This document shows positions 9,762 through 25,368 of a stretch of 64,000 nt of DNA, piece after piece. The notes under the pieces were generated by a model. The model was not told the DNA's origin, made no database searches, and worked only from the letters and a program-made list of their open reading frames with translations. How positions within the stretch are numbered: position 1 is the stretch's first letter; the number at the start of each line of letters is the position of its first letter. The position numbers were made by a program, and so were the translations under genes. The stretch is from Xenophilus sp. Marseille-Q4582 (lineage in GTDB: Bacteria > Pseudomonadota > Gammaproteobacteria > Burkholderiales > Burkholderiaceae_C): positions 434,001-498,000 of the forward strand of contig NZ_CAKAKO010000001.1 in NCBI RefSeq assembly GCF_916700565.1, written 5' to 3'.

Positions 9762-9911
9762 GCCTGGCCGCGCCCAGGCGCCCCGGAGCCGGCCGCTGGG
9801 GCGGACGGCCGCGGCCGGCTGCCCGGCGCCGTCAACGAGGCGGCCCACGCGATTGGCAATGGCTGTGTGCTCAGTCCGGCGCCACCGCCCGCGGCCGCGC
9901 GCGGCGCAGCC

Positions 9912-10412
9912 TTACCGGCGGCGTCGGACCGATGGCGAGGGCGGCACTTCCAGCGTGACCAGTCGTGGCGTGACCCGTGCGCCCTCGATGCGCAGCTCGC
10001 CGACCGAGATCGGCAGCGTGAAGCGCCGCGGCCCCGCGCTGCCGGGGTTGACGAACAGCACGCCGCCTTGCTCGGCGATGGCGGGCTTGTGCGAGTGGCC
10101 CGACACCACCACGCGCACGTGCGTGTCGCGCGTGGCCAGATCGGCCTGGCGAAGGTCGGCGATGTCATGCACCATGTGCACGGCCACGCCGCCCAGCATG
10201 ACCGTCCGGGCCAGCGGAAGATCCCGCGCCCAGGGCGCCTGGTCGTTGTTGCCGCGCACCGCGTCCAGCGGGGCAATGGCCGCCAGTTGCGCCAGGATCT
10301 CCGGCCCGCCGATGTCGCCGGCATGCAGGATGTGGTCGCTGCCGGCCAGGAAGGCAAGCGCCTGCGGCCGCAGGAGGCCATGGGTGTCGGCAATGAGGGC
10401 GATGCGCGTCAT
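9912..10412 (-). CDS. YfcE/MJ0936-type metallophosphoesterase
   Basis: 166 residues. The dinuclear metal site of the calcineurin-like family is visible in order: IADTHG (D-x-H), LHAGDIGG (GD), RGNND (GNND), and GHSHKP (GHSH) with NPGSA near the end. Such proteins are phosphodiesterases acting on small phosphodiesters in vitro; the physiological substrate is unknown. It is transcribed towards the preceding methyltransferase gene (convergent) and divergently from the RAYT transposase gene, with about 100 bp between their starts. Confidence 0.9.
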   Translation of the reverse strand: MTRIALIADTHGLLRPQALAFLAGSDHILHAGDIGGPEILAQLAAIAPLDAVRGNNDQAPWARDLPLARTVMLGGVAVHMVHDIADLRQADLATRDTHVRVVVSGHSHKPAIAEQGGVLFVNPGSAGPRRFTLPISVGELRIEGARVTPRLVTLEVPPSPSVRRRR

Positions 10413-10510
10413 GGGGCGGCGAAGCGGCGGTGCGCAGCGGTGGCTGCGGCATCCCGGCCCGCAGCATACGGCGGCCGGCCGTGGCCGCGCCGAGGCAGGA
10501 CAATGCGCCC

Positions 10511-11224
10511 ATGGCCCGATTGCCCCGCCTCCGCCTTGCCGGCATGCCGCACCACGTCATCCTGCGTGGCAACAACCGGCAGCCCATCTTTGCCGGCGCG
10601 GCCGACCACGAGCGGCTGCTGGCCCTGCTGGCCGGGCACGCGGCGGCCGAGCAGGTGGCGGTGCATGCGTACGTGCTGATGCCGGACCACTTCCATCTGC
10701 TGCTCACGCCCGCCACCGTGGACGGGCTGCCGCGGCTGATGCAGGCGCTGGGCCGGCGCTACGTGCGCTATTTCAATGATGCGCAGGGCCGCACCGGCAC
10801 GCTCTGGGAAGGGCGCTACCGCGCCACCGTGGTGCAGCCCGACCCCTGGCTGCTGCACTGCATGGCCTATCTCGACCTGAATCCGGTCCATGCGGGGCTG
10901 GTCGGCCGGCCCGAAGACTATCCCTGGTCCAGCCATGGCCACTACATCGGCCAGCAGGCCCAGCGCTTCATCACGCCCCCGCCTGCCGTCTGGACCCTGG
11001 GCAACACGCCCTTCGCGCGGGAGGCCGCCTACGCCGACAGGGTGCGTGCCGGCCTCACGCTGGCGCAGCAGATGGCCATCGTGGACGCCACGCTGGCCGG
11101 CTGGGCGCTGGGCGAGCCGGCGTTCGTGGCCGAATTGCAGGGCGCGACGCCCCGCCGGCTGACCAAGGCCCGGGCCGGGCGGCCGCCGCGCGCGCCCCGG
11201 CCGGCACTGCCGTCCGCTTCCTGA
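10511..11224 (+). CDS. REP-associated tyrosine transposase (RAYT, Y1_Tnp)
   Basis: 237 residues. It is a single-domain HUH transposase relative. The HUH pair is in [10 protein letters not shown] (about residues 56-65) and the candidate catalytic tyrosine lies in RRYVRYFN; the segments [12 protein letters not shown] and [10 protein letters not shown] are typical of the IS200-like/RAYT group. RAYTs are normally single-copy chromosomal genes that act on REP palindromes rather than self-transposing insertion sequences. Just downstream is an AT-rich stretch with a degenerate 16-bp direct repeat (11272-11287 and 11321-11336) that may be its associated DNA element. gltB starts 182 bp downstream. Confidence 0.88.
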   Translation: MARLPRLRLAGMPHHVILRGNNRQPIFAGAADHERLLALLAGHAAAEQVAVHAYVLMPDHFHLLLTPATVDGLPRLMQALGRRYVRYFNDAQGRTGTLWEGRYRATVVQPDPWLLHCMAYLDLNPVHAGLVGRPEDYPWSSHGHYIGQQAQRFITPPPAVWTLGNTPFAREAAYADRVRAGLTLAQQMAIVDATLAGWALGEPAFVAELQGATPRRLTKARAGRPPRAPRPALPSAS

Positions 11225-11271
11225 GGCGGGGCGCCACGAGGGCAGCGGGCGTGATCGTCCGTCTGCCATTG

Positions 11272-11336
11272 ATCTGTCCCCAATTAATATTTGAGAATTT
11301 TTCTCATCATCTAAATTGGATTCTGACCCCTATTAA
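11272..11336. repeat. Degenerate direct repeat next to the RAYT gene
   Basis: ATCTGTCCCCAATTAA (11272-11287) and TTCTGACCCCTATTAA (11321-11336) match at 13 of 16 positions. They enclose a strikingly AT-rich 33 bp in a very GC-rich genome. I infer a RAYT-related end sequence. Confidence 0.5.
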
Positions 11337-11341
11337 ATCGA

Positions 11342-11370
11342 TTGGCATCGTTGTTGCAATGCCCTATGCT
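11342..11370 (+). promoter_or_regulatory. Candidate sigma-70 promoter for gltBD
   Basis: TTGGCA (11342-11347), a 17-bp spacer and TATGCT (11365-11370) give a near-consensus promoter. Transcription would start near 11377, leaving a leader of about 30 nt with AGGAA at about 11394 before the gltB ATG at 11407. Sequence match only. Confidence 0.55.
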
Positions 11371-11406
11371 CCGCTTCCCCGTGAAAACCCCATAGGAACT
11401 GGCCCC

Positions 11407-16143
<4,737 letters not shown>

Positions 16144-16178
16144 GACGCCCCACGCACGAGAAAGAGCAGGAACACACG

Positions 16179-17657
<1,479 letters not shown>

Positions 17658-17667
17658 AAAGGCCGGG

Positions 17668-17708
17668 GGCTCCCGGAGCGCGGCCGGTCTGGCCGGCGTC
17701 CGGGAGCC
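17668..17708 (+). terminator. Hairpin after gltD, no U-tract
   Basis: Perfect 10-bp stem GGCTCCCGGA (17668-17677) with TCCGGGAGCC (17699-17708) and an inner GGCC/GGCC pairing. There is no T-run after it, so it may protect the mRNA end or help Rho-dependent termination. Confidence 0.5.
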
Positions 17709-17777
17709 TGCGAAGCGGCTACTCCAAAGGGGGGAAGCGAGTCAGGGGGGCATCCCTTATCATCCGTTCAACCGCCG

Positions 17778-17813
17778 AGCCGGGATGCTGTCCATCAGCC
17801 GCCCGGCTTTTTT
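17778..17813 (+). terminator. Intrinsic terminator immediately before mlaF
   Basis: Stem AGCCGGG (17778-17784) with CCCGGCT (17802-17808) followed by six Ts (17808-17813). It sits only 21 bp before the mlaF start, inside what would be the mla leader if transcription starts upstream at the TATCAT at 17758-17763. It may end gltBD read-through or act as an attenuator. Confidence 0.7.
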
Positions 17814-17834
17814 GTTGATCCGGAGTACAACGGC

Positions 17835-18656
17835 TTGTCTGCAGCCCTGATCGAATTCCGTGACGTGCGCTTCGCGTACGACCAGCGCGCCATCCTCGAT
17901 GGCGTGTCCTTTGCCGCGCCGCGCGGCAAGGTGACGGCGCTCATGGGGGCTTCGGGCGGCGGCAAGACGACCGTGCTGCGGCTGATCGGCGGCCAGGTGC
18001 GCGCGCAGGCCGGGCAGGTGCTCTTCGACGGACAGGACGTGGGCCTGATGGACATGGCCGGGCTCTACGCTGCGCGGCGGCGCATGGGCATGCTGTTCCA
18101 GTTCGGCGCCCTGTTCACCGACATGAGCGTGTTCGACAACGTCGCCTTCCCGCTGCGCGAGCACACGGCGCTTCCCGAGGCGCTGGTGCGCGACATCGTG
18201 CTGATGAAGCTCGACGCCGTGGGCCTGCGCGGCGCGCGCGACCTGATGCCCAGCGAAGTCTCCGGCGGCATGGCCCGGCGGGTGGCGCTGGCCCGCGCCA
18301 TCGCGCTCGATCCCGAGCTGGTCATGTACGACGAGCCCTTCGCGGGGCTGGATCCGATCTCGCTGGGCACCGCCGCGCGGCTGATCCGGCAGCTCAACGA
18401 CATGCTGGGGCTGACCAGCCTGATCGTGTCGCACGACTTGGACGAAACCTTCCGCATCGCGGACCACGTGGTGATCCTGGCCAATGGCGGCGTGGCGGCG
18501 CAGGGCACGCCCGACGAAGTGCGCGCCAGCACCGATCCGCTGATCCACCAGTTCGTCCATGCACAGGCCGAAGGGCCGGTGCGCTTCCATCATCCCGGGC
18601 CGAGCATCGAGGACGATTTCGGTGTCGCGCCCGTCGCCCGCGGAGGCCAGCCATGA
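17835..18656 (+). CDS. mlaF: Phospholipid transport ABC ATPase MlaF
   Basis: 273 residues, started at a TTG (17835) because CGGAG at 17821-17825 lies at the right distance and no ATG is better placed. It is the ATPase of the MlaFEDB complex, which moves phospholipids between the inner membrane and the periplasmic carrier MlaC to keep outer-membrane asymmetry. Walker A is GASGGGKT (about 38-45), the signature is SGGMARR, and Walker B is LVMYDEPFAGLDP. It overlaps mlaE by 4 bp (ATGA). It begins the order mlaF-E-D-A-C-B. Confidence 0.95.
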   Translation: MSAALIEFRDVRFAYDQRAILDGVSFAAPRGKVTALMGASGGGKTTVLRLIGGQVRAQAGQVLFDGQDVGLMDMAGLYAARRRMGMLFQFGALFTDMSVFDNVAFPLREHTALPEALVRDIVLMKLDAVGLRGARDLMPSEVSGGMARRVALARAIALDPELVMYDEPFAGLDPISLGTAARLIRQLNDMLGLTSLIVSHDLDETFRIADHVVILANGGVAAQGTPDEVRASTDPLIHQFVHAQAEGPVRFHHPGPSIEDDFGVAPVARGGQP

Positions 18657-19435
18657 GCTGGTACAAGCCCGCCGACGTCGGCTTTGCCGTGCGCTGCAAG
18701 CTGGCCGACATCGGCCATGCGGCCCGCCTGTTCGCGCGCCTGCTGGCGCTGGGCGGCACGGCGCTGCGCCGCTTCTCGCTGGTGCGCGACCAGATCCATT
18801 TCCTGGGCAACTACTCGCTGGCCATCATCGCGGTGTCGGGCCTGTTCGTGGGCTTCGTGCTGGGGCTGCAGATCTACTACACGCTGGCGCAGTTCGGCTC
18901 CACCGACACGCTGGGCCAGGTGGTCACGCTGGTGCTGGTGCGCGAACTCGGGCCGGTGGTGGCGGCGCTGCTTTTCGCCGGGCGCGCCGGCACCTCGCTG
19001 ACGGCCGAGGTGGGGCTGATGAAGGCCGGCGAGCAGCTGGCGGCCATGGAAATCATGGCCGTCGATCCGGTGCGCCGCGTGCTGGCGCCGCGCTTCTGGG
19101 GCGGCGTCATCACCATGCCGCTGCTGGCGGCGGTGTTCAGCGCCGTGGGCGTGATCGGCAGCTACATCGTGGGCGTGCTCATGCTGGGCGTGGACGCCGG
19201 CACTTTCTGGGGCCGCATGCAAAGCGGCGTGGATGTGTGGTCGGATGTCGGCAACGGCCTGATCAAGAGCGTGGTCTTCGGCGTGGCCGTGAGCTTCATC
19301 GCACTGCTGCAGGGCTATGAGGCCAAGCCCACGCCCGAGGGCGTCTCGCGCGCCACCACCCGCACCGTCGTCATGGCTTCGCTGTCGGTGCTGGGGCTGG
19401 ACTTCCTGCTCACGGCCATGATGTTCAGCACCTAG
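18653..19435 (+). CDS. mlaE: Phospholipid transport permease MlaE
   Basis: 260 residues, normal length for MlaE, the inner-membrane permease dimer of the Mla complex. Several hydrophobic segments are visible (YSLAIIAVSGLFVGFVLGLQ, MPLLAAVFSAVGVIGSYIVG, VLGLDFLLTAMMF), with the conserved VRELGPVVAALLFAGRAG region between them. It overlaps mlaF by 4 bp and is followed after 13 bp by mlaD, whose ribosome site GGAAAGGG spans the mlaE stop. Confidence 0.95.
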   Translation: MSWYKPADVGFAVRCKLADIGHAARLFARLLALGGTALRRFSLVRDQIHFLGNYSLAIIAVSGLFVGFVLGLQIYYTLAQFGSTDTLGQVVTLVLVRELGPVVAALLFAGRAGTSLTAEVGLMKAGEQLAAMEIMAVDPVRRVLAPRFWGGVITMPLLAAVFSAVGVIGSYIVGVLMLGVDAGTFWGRMQSGVDVWSDVGNGLIKSVVFGVAVSFIALLQGYEAKPTPEGVSRATTRTVVMASLSVLGLDFLLTAMMFST

Positions 19436-19448
19436 GAAAGGGATAGAC

Positions 19449-19937
19449 ATGCAACGATCGAACAAGGACATCTGGGTCGGGCTGTTCGTGCTCATCGGCG
19501 CGGCGGCGCTGCTCTTTCTGGCGCTGCAGTCGGCCAACCTTCTGAGCCTGAGCTTCCAGAAGACCTATCCGGTCACGGCGCGCTTCCAGAACATCGGCGG
19601 GCTCAAGCCGCAGACGGCGGTGCGCAGCGCCGGCGTGGTGGTGGGCCGCGTGGAGTCGATCACGTTCAACGACAAGACCTTCCAGGCCGATGTCGTGCTC
19701 TCCATGCAGAGCCGCTATGCTTTCCCGAAGGACAGTTCCTTCAAGATCCTCACCAGCGGCCTGCTGGGTGACCAGTACATCGGCGTGGAGCCGGGCGCCG
19801 ACGAGCACAACCTGCAGGCCGGCGACGTGGTGACCGATACGCAGTCCGCCGTGGTCCTGGAAAATCTGATCAGCCAGTTCCTGTTCAATTCGGCCGCGGA
19901 CGGCGCGGGCGGGTCAGGGGGGGCCAAACCAAAATGA
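19449..19937 (+). CDS. mlaD: Phospholipid-binding MCE protein MlaD
   Basis: 162 residues. One N-terminal membrane anchor (VGLFVLIGAAALLFLALQ) is followed by a single MCE domain (residues about 38-120: TARFQNIGGLKPQTAVRSAG, LTSGLLGDQYIGVEPG). MlaD forms the periplasmic hexamer that channels lipid to MlaC. The C-terminal tail is rich in Gly and Ala. The stop overlaps the mlaA start by 4 bp. Confidence 0.95.
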   Translation: MQRSNKDIWVGLFVLIGAAALLFLALQSANLLSLSFQKTYPVTARFQNIGGLKPQTAVRSAGVVVGRVESITFNDKTFQADVVLSMQSRYAFPKDSSFKILTSGLLGDQYIGVEPGADEHNLQAGDVVTDTQSAVVLENLISQFLFNSAADGAGGSGGAKPK

Positions 19938-20743
19938 CAAGCGATCGTTTCAAGTGGCGGGGCCGGGCCCTGCGGGAGTGGCGGCTGGCCGCAGCGGGCC
20001 TGCTGCTGGCCGCCGGCAGCGTGGGGGCCTGGGCGCAGGCCGGGCAGCAGCCCGGCGCCGTGGTGGCCGGGCCGGCCGCGGGGCAGCCGGCGCCCTCGGC
20101 CGGCGACAACGACCCGTTCGAGCCCTTCAACCGCACCATGTACCGGTTCAACGACGGGCTGGACCGCGCCGTGCTCAAGCCGGTCGCGACCACCTACCGC
20201 GACGTGCTGCCGAGCTTCGTGCGCACGGGCGTGGGCAATTTCTTCAGCAACGTCGGCGACGTCTGGAACCTGGCCAACAACGTCATGCAGCTCAAGTTGC
20301 AGGGCAGCGCCGAAACCGTGATGCGCCTGGGCGTGAACACCGTGTTCGGCCTCGGCGGGCTGCTGGACATCGCGAGCGAGGCCGGCATCAGCCGCCACAG
20401 CGAGGACTTCGGCCAGACCCTGGGCTACTGGGGCGTGCCTGCCGGTCCGTACGTGGTGCTGCCGCTCTTCGGGCCGTCCACCGTGCGCGACACCGCGGCC
20501 CTGCCCGTGGACCGCTGGGGCAATCCGCTGGGCGAGGTGAGCGACATTCCGGTGCGCAATTCGCTGACGGCGCTTGGCCTGGTCGATACGCGCGCGCGCC
20601 TGCTGGGCGTGAGCCAGCTGCTGGAGCAGGCTGCGCTGGATCCGTACACCTTCATGCGTGATTCGCACCTGCAGCGGCGTGCCATCGACGTGCGTGACGG
20701 CGCCGCCGGCGGCGAGGCCGAAGAGCGCTACGACCTGGAGTGA
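19934..20743 (+). CDS. mlaA: MlaA/VacJ family outer-membrane protein, lipobox not visible
   Basis: 269 residues. The VacJ domain is unmistakable: DPFEPFNRTMYRFND (about residues 57-71), LPSFVRTGVGNFFSN, LGVNTVFGLGGLLDIASE and a QTLGYWGVPAGPY stretch. MlaA removes mislaid phospholipid from the outer leaflet. Unusually, the N-terminus has a hydrophobic signal segment ending AWAQ but no cysteine in the first 80 residues, so the usual lipoprotein acylation site is missing. Between signal and domain lies a Pro/Ala/Gly-rich linker. It is placed inside the mla operon between mlaD and mlaC. Confidence 0.93.
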   Translation: MTSDRFKWRGRALREWRLAAAGLLLAAGSVGAWAQAGQQPGAVVAGPAAGQPAPSAGDNDPFEPFNRTMYRFNDGLDRAVLKPVATTYRDVLPSFVRTGVGNFFSNVGDVWNLANNVMQLKLQGSAETVMRLGVNTVFGLGGLLDIASEAGISRHSEDFGQTLGYWGVPAGPYVVLPLFGPSTVRDTAALPVDRWGNPLGEVSDIPVRNSLTALGLVDTRARLLGVSQLLEQAALDPYTFMRDSHLQRRAIDVRDGAAGGEAEERYDLE

Positions 20744-20756
20744 GCGCGCCGGCGCG

Positions 20757-20775
20757 GGCCGGGCGAGGCCCGGCC
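20757..20775 (+). terminator. GC hairpin between mlaA and mlaC
   Basis: Perfect 8-bp arms GGCCGGGC and GCCCGGCC around GAG, followed by GTGTTGC. There is no proper T-run. It may be a partial terminator or processing site within the mla operon. Confidence 0.35.
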
Positions 20776-20869
20776 GTGTTGCAGATGGTGACCAAGACGC
20801 GGAACCGTCCGCACGGCGGGGTGCTCCAAAACGCCGGGACTGACTACGAAATCAAGGAAGGCTAGAACC

Positions 20870-21529
20870 ATGACGACCCCTTCGATCCAACGCCGCACCC
20901 TGGCCCGCTGGGCCGTTTCTGCCACGCTGGCCGTCGCGGGCGCGGGCGCCATGCTGCCCGCCTGGGCCGCCGACGAGGCGCCGGACGCGCTGGTCAAGCG
21001 CCTGTCGACCGAGGTGCTCAACACCATCAAGGCCGACGCCTCCATCAAGGCCGGGGACGTCAACAAGATCATGGCGCTGGTCGACTCTCAGATCATGCCC
21101 AACGTGAACTTCCAGCGCATGACGGCCTCGGCCGTGGGCCCGGCCTGGCGCCAGGCCACGCCGGAGCAGCGCACGCGCCTGCAGCAGGAGTTCAAGAGCC
21201 TGCTGGTGCGCACCTATGCGGGCGCGCTCGACCAGGTGTCCGACCAGGAGGTGGCGATCCGCCCCTTCCGCGGCAGCGCCGACGACAAGGAAGTGCTGGT
21301 GCAAAGCGAGATCCGCGGCCGCGGCGACCCGATCCAGCTCGACTACCGCCTGGAAAAGACCCCCGGCCAGGGCTACGGCTGGAAGGTCTACAACCTGAAC
21401 GTGATGGGCGTGTGGCTGGTCGAGACCTACCGCACGCAGTTCTCGCAGGAAATCAGCAGCAAGGGCATCGACGGCCTGATCGCCTCGCTGGCCGCGCGCA
21501 ACAAGGCCAACGCCGACACGAAGGGCTGA
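20870..21529 (+). CDS. mlaC: Periplasmic phospholipid carrier MlaC
   Basis: 219 residues. A signal peptide (basic start, WAVSATLAVAGAGAMLPAWA, cleavage after AWA) is followed by the MlaC (Tol_Tol_Ttg2) domain, seen in MPNVNFQRMTASAVGPAWR, LVRTYAGALDQ and the YNLNVMGVWLVETYR strand. It ferries phospholipids between MlaA and MlaFEDB. The ATG at 20870 is preceded by AAGGAAGG. mlaB follows after 7 bp. Confidence 0.95.
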   Translation: MTTPSIQRRTLARWAVSATLAVAGAGAMLPAWAADEAPDALVKRLSTEVLNTIKADASIKAGDVNKIMALVDSQIMPNVNFQRMTASAVGPAWRQATPEQRTRLQQEFKSLLVRTYAGALDQVSDQEVAIRPFRGSADDKEVLVQSEIRGRGDPIQLDYRLEKTPGQGYGWKVYNLNVMGVWLVETYRTQFSQEISSKGIDGLIASLAARNKANADTKG

Positions 21530-21536
21530 GGCGGCC

Positions 21537-21836
21537 ATGGCGGACCGGGCCCCTGACGCCACCGTGCTCGTGCTGCCCGTGCGCCTGACGCACGACGAGG
21601 CCCCGGCCTGCGCACGCATGCTGCAGCAGGGGCTGGAGGCGCAGCGCGGCTCCGTGGCCATCGTGGATGCGAGCGCGCTGGCGCAGTTCGACTCGTCGGC
21701 GCTGGCCGTGCTGCTCGAATGCCGGCGCGAAGCGGGCGTGCAGGGCCGCGGCTTCGCCGTCAAGGGGCTGCCGCAGCGGCTGCGCGAACTGGCAGCGCTC
21801 TATGGCGTTGCCGGGCTGCTGCCGGCCGCCCCCTGA
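21537..21836 (+). CDS. mlaB: STAS-domain protein MlaB
   Basis: 99 residues, a single STAS domain. The central strand-turn VDASALAQFDSSALAVLLECRREA carries the conserved SSALAVLL region (DSS in place of the D-S-T of anti-sigma antagonists). MlaB binds MlaF and is needed for assembly and activity of the complex. Short but full length for MlaB. It closes the mla gene set; about 120 bp separate it from the next ABC transporter genes. Confidence 0.9.
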   Translation: MADRAPDATVLVLPVRLTHDEAPACARMLQQGLEAQRGSVAIVDASALAQFDSSALAVLLECRREAGVQGRGFAVKGLPQRLRELAALYGVAGLLPAAP

Positions 21837-21956
21837 CCGTCTTCTTCCCTTCTTGATGCCCCGCGCACGCCTGCCGGGGCCGGCAGCGCCGCCCGCTGCG
21901 CGGCGCATGCCCCCATGCCGGCGGGCCTGGCGGCGGCGTCCTAGAATGCCCGCCCC

Positions 21957-22904
21957 ATGCCCGCGATCTCCTTTCAATCGGTCTCGAAGACCTATGCCGC
22001 CACGCGCCAGCAGCGGTCCTCGGGCGCAAGCGGGCTGCGCGCCCTCGACAACGTCAGCTTCGAAATCGAGGAGGGCGAGTTCTTCGGCCTGCTCGGCCCC
22101 AACGGGGCCGGCAAGACGTCCCTGATCAGCATCCTGGCCGGGCTTTCGCGGCCCACGGCCGGCAGCATCAGCGTGCGCGGCTTCGATGTGCAGACGCATT
22201 ACGCCCAGGCGCGCCGCCAGTTGGGCATCGTGCCGCAGGAACTGGTCTTCGACCCCTTCTTCAACGTGCGCGAAACGCTGCGCATCCAGTCCGGCTATTT
22301 CGGCATCGCCCACAACGACGCCTGGATCGACGAACTGCTCGAAAGCCTGGGCCTGGCCGACAAGGCCACGGCCAACATGCGGCAGCTCTCGGGCGGCATG
22401 AAGCGCCGCGTGCTGGTGGCGCAGGCGCTGGTGCACAAGCCGCCGGTCATCGTGCTGGACGAGCCCACGGCCGGCGTGGACGTGGAACTGCGCCAGGCGC
22501 TGTGGCAGTTCGTGGCCAGGCTCAACAAGCAGGGCAGCACCGTGCTGCTGACCACGCACTACCTCGAGGAAGCCGAGGCGCTGTGCAACCGCATCGCCAT
22601 GCTCAAGAAGGGCCGGCTGATCGCGCTGGACCGCACCAGCGAACTGCTGAGTGCGTCCGCCAGCAACGTGCTGCGCTTCAAGACCGACGCGAGCCTGCCC
22701 TGGTCGCTGGCGCAGCATGCGCGCATCACCGGCCGGATCGTGCAGTTGCCGGCCAAGGATGCGCGCGAAGTGGAACAGGTGCTGGCCAGCCTGCGCGAAG
22801 CGGGCGTGGCCATCGAGGACGTGGAAATGCGCAAGGCCGACCTGGAAGACGTGTTCATCGACCTGATGGCCGGCGAGCAGACCCCGCTGGAGGTGGCGCG
22901 ATGA
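21957..22904 (+). CDS. ABC transporter ATP-binding protein (YadG-like)
   Basis: 315 residues. Walker A GPNGAGKTS (about 48-56), a Q-loop in VPQELVFDPFF, signature LSGGMKRR and Walker B VIVLDEPTAGVD are all present. It resembles the ATPases of ABC-2 type exporters (YadG or NodI/CcmA-like). An insert with basic residues (ATRQQRSSGASG) follows the first strand. The stop overlaps the permease start by 4 bp, so the two form one transporter. The substrate is unknown; the position after mla suggests an envelope role, which is inference. Confidence 0.9.
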   Translation: MPAISFQSVSKTYAATRQQRSSGASGLRALDNVSFEIEEGEFFGLLGPNGAGKTSLISILAGLSRPTAGSISVRGFDVQTHYAQARRQLGIVPQELVFDPFFNVRETLRIQSGYFGIAHNDAWIDELLESLGLADKATANMRQLSGGMKRRVLVAQALVHKPPVIVLDEPTAGVDVELRQALWQFVARLNKQGSTVLLTTHYLEEAEALCNRIAMLKKGRLIALDRTSELLSASASNVLRFKTDASLPWSLAQHARITGRIVQLPAKDAREVEQVLASLREAGVAIEDVEMRKADLEDVFIDLMAGEQTPLEVAR

Positions 22905-23692
22905 GCGGCACGGCCTCTTCGGCGGCCCGCCTGGCGCCGCTGGGCTGGCGCGCGCTGCTCTACAAGGAGGTGCTGCGCTTCTGGAAGGTGGGCGCGCAGA
23001 CCATCGGCGCGCCGGTGCTCACCGCCGTGCTGTACCTGATGGTCTTCGGCCACGTGCTGGAAGACCACGTGAAGGTCTACGGCAGCATCAGCTACACCGC
23101 CTTCCTGATTCCGGGCCTGGTGATGATGAGCGTGCTGCAGAACGCCTTCGCCAACAGCTCGTCGTCCATCATCCAGAGCAAGATCATGGGCAGCCTGGTG
23201 TTCGTGCTGCTCACGCCGCTGTCGCACTGGGGCTGGTTCTTCGCCTACGTGGGCTCGTCCGTGCTGCGCGGCCTGATCGTGGGCCTGGGCGTGCTGCTGG
23301 TCACGCTCTTCTTCGCCGTGCCGCCCTTTGCCGCGCCGCTGTGGATCCTGGTCTTCGCCGTGCTGGGCGCGGCGCTGCTGGGCACGCTGGGCCTCATCGC
23401 CGGGCTGTGGGCCGAGAAGTTCGACCAGATGGCCGTGTTCCAGAACTTCCTGATCATGCCCATGACCTTCCTGTCGGGCGTGTTCTATTCCATCCACTCG
23501 CTGCCGGCCTTCTGGCAGGGCGTTAGCCATGCGAATCCGTTCTTCTACATGATCGACGGTTTCCGCTACGGCTTCTTCGGCATCTCGGACGTCTCGCCCT
23601 GGCTCAGCCTGGGCATCGTCGGCGGCGCATGGCTGATCGTGAGTGCGCTGGCCGTGCACCTGCTGCGTATCGGCTACAAGATCAGAGGTTGA
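22901..23692 (+). CDS. ABC-2 type permease (YadH-like)
   Basis: 263 residues, six predicted membrane helices. The family block FLIPGLVMMSVLQNAFANSS is present, as are NFLIMPMTFLSGVFYSI and GVSHANPFFYMIDGFRYG, as in YadH and other ABC-2 permeases. The ATG at 22901 overlaps the ATPase stop. A palindromic intergenic repeat follows the stop. Confidence 0.9.
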   Translation: MSGTASSAARLAPLGWRALLYKEVLRFWKVGAQTIGAPVLTAVLYLMVFGHVLEDHVKVYGSISYTAFLIPGLVMMSVLQNAFANSSSSIIQSKIMGSLVFVLLTPLSHWGWFFAYVGSSVLRGLIVGLGVLLVTLFFAVPPFAAPLWILVFAVLGAALLGTLGLIAGLWAEKFDQMAVFQNFLIMPMTFLSGVFYSIHSLPAFWQGVSHANPFFYMIDGFRYGFFGISDVSPWLSLGIVGGAWLIVSALAVHLLRIGYKIRG

Positions 23693-23694
23693 GC

Positions 23695-23783
23695 GTTTTG
23701 CGTTGGGCGTCTGCGAGGCAATCTGACTGCGAGGCAATCTGACGTCCTCTTTCGCGCTCATCGCCCAACGCTCGACGCAAAAC
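23695..23783. repeat. Intergenic palindromic repeat with internal tandem duplication
   Basis: Outer arms GTTTTGCG and CGCAAAAC, inner arms CGTTGGGCG and CGCCCAACG, forming a long hairpin that spans nearly the whole gap between two genes. Inside, CTGCGAGGCAATCTGA is repeated twice head to tail (23711-23726, 23727-23742). Similar CGCCCAACG blocks occur at 30241-30323. Confidence 0.6.
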
Positions 23784-23794
23784 CCTCCCCACCC

Positions 23795-24037
23795 ATGACC
23801 GCTGAAGAACTGCAATCCATCATCGAAGCCGGCCTGGCCTGCGAGCACATCGCACTCGAAGGCGATGGCCGCCACTGGTACGCGACCATCGTCTCGGCCG
23901 AATTCGAGGGCAAGCGCGCCATCCAGCGCCACCAGCGGGTCTACGCGACCCTCGGTGCGAAAATGCACACCGACGAAGTGCATGCGCTGTCGATGAAGAC
24001 CTTCACGCCGGCCGAGTGGGCCGCGCAGGGGCACTGA
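23795..24037 (+). CDS. BolA family protein (IbaG/YrbA-like)
   Basis: 80 residues, one BolA domain. [31 protein letters not shown] is the N-terminal half, with the conserved H ([10 protein letters not shown]) and [11 protein letters not shown] at the C-terminus. IbaG-type proteins pair with monothiol glutaredoxins in Fe-S handling. An ibaG-murA order next to mla genes is also known in enterobacteria (mlaFEDCB-ibaG-murA), and the same arrangement is seen here with an extra ABC transporter in between. murA starts 53 bp later. Confidence 0.92.
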   Translation: MTAEELQSIIEAGLACEHIALEGDGRHWYATIVSAEFEGKRAIQRHQRVYATLGAKMHTDEVHALSMKTFTPAEWAAQGH

Positions 24038-24090
24038 CACCTTTCCTGCCGGCGCCTGCCGCCGGCTCCCTGATCTCGCTGGACTTCCAG

Positions 24091-25364
<1,274 letters not shown>

Positions 25365-25368
<4 letters not shown>

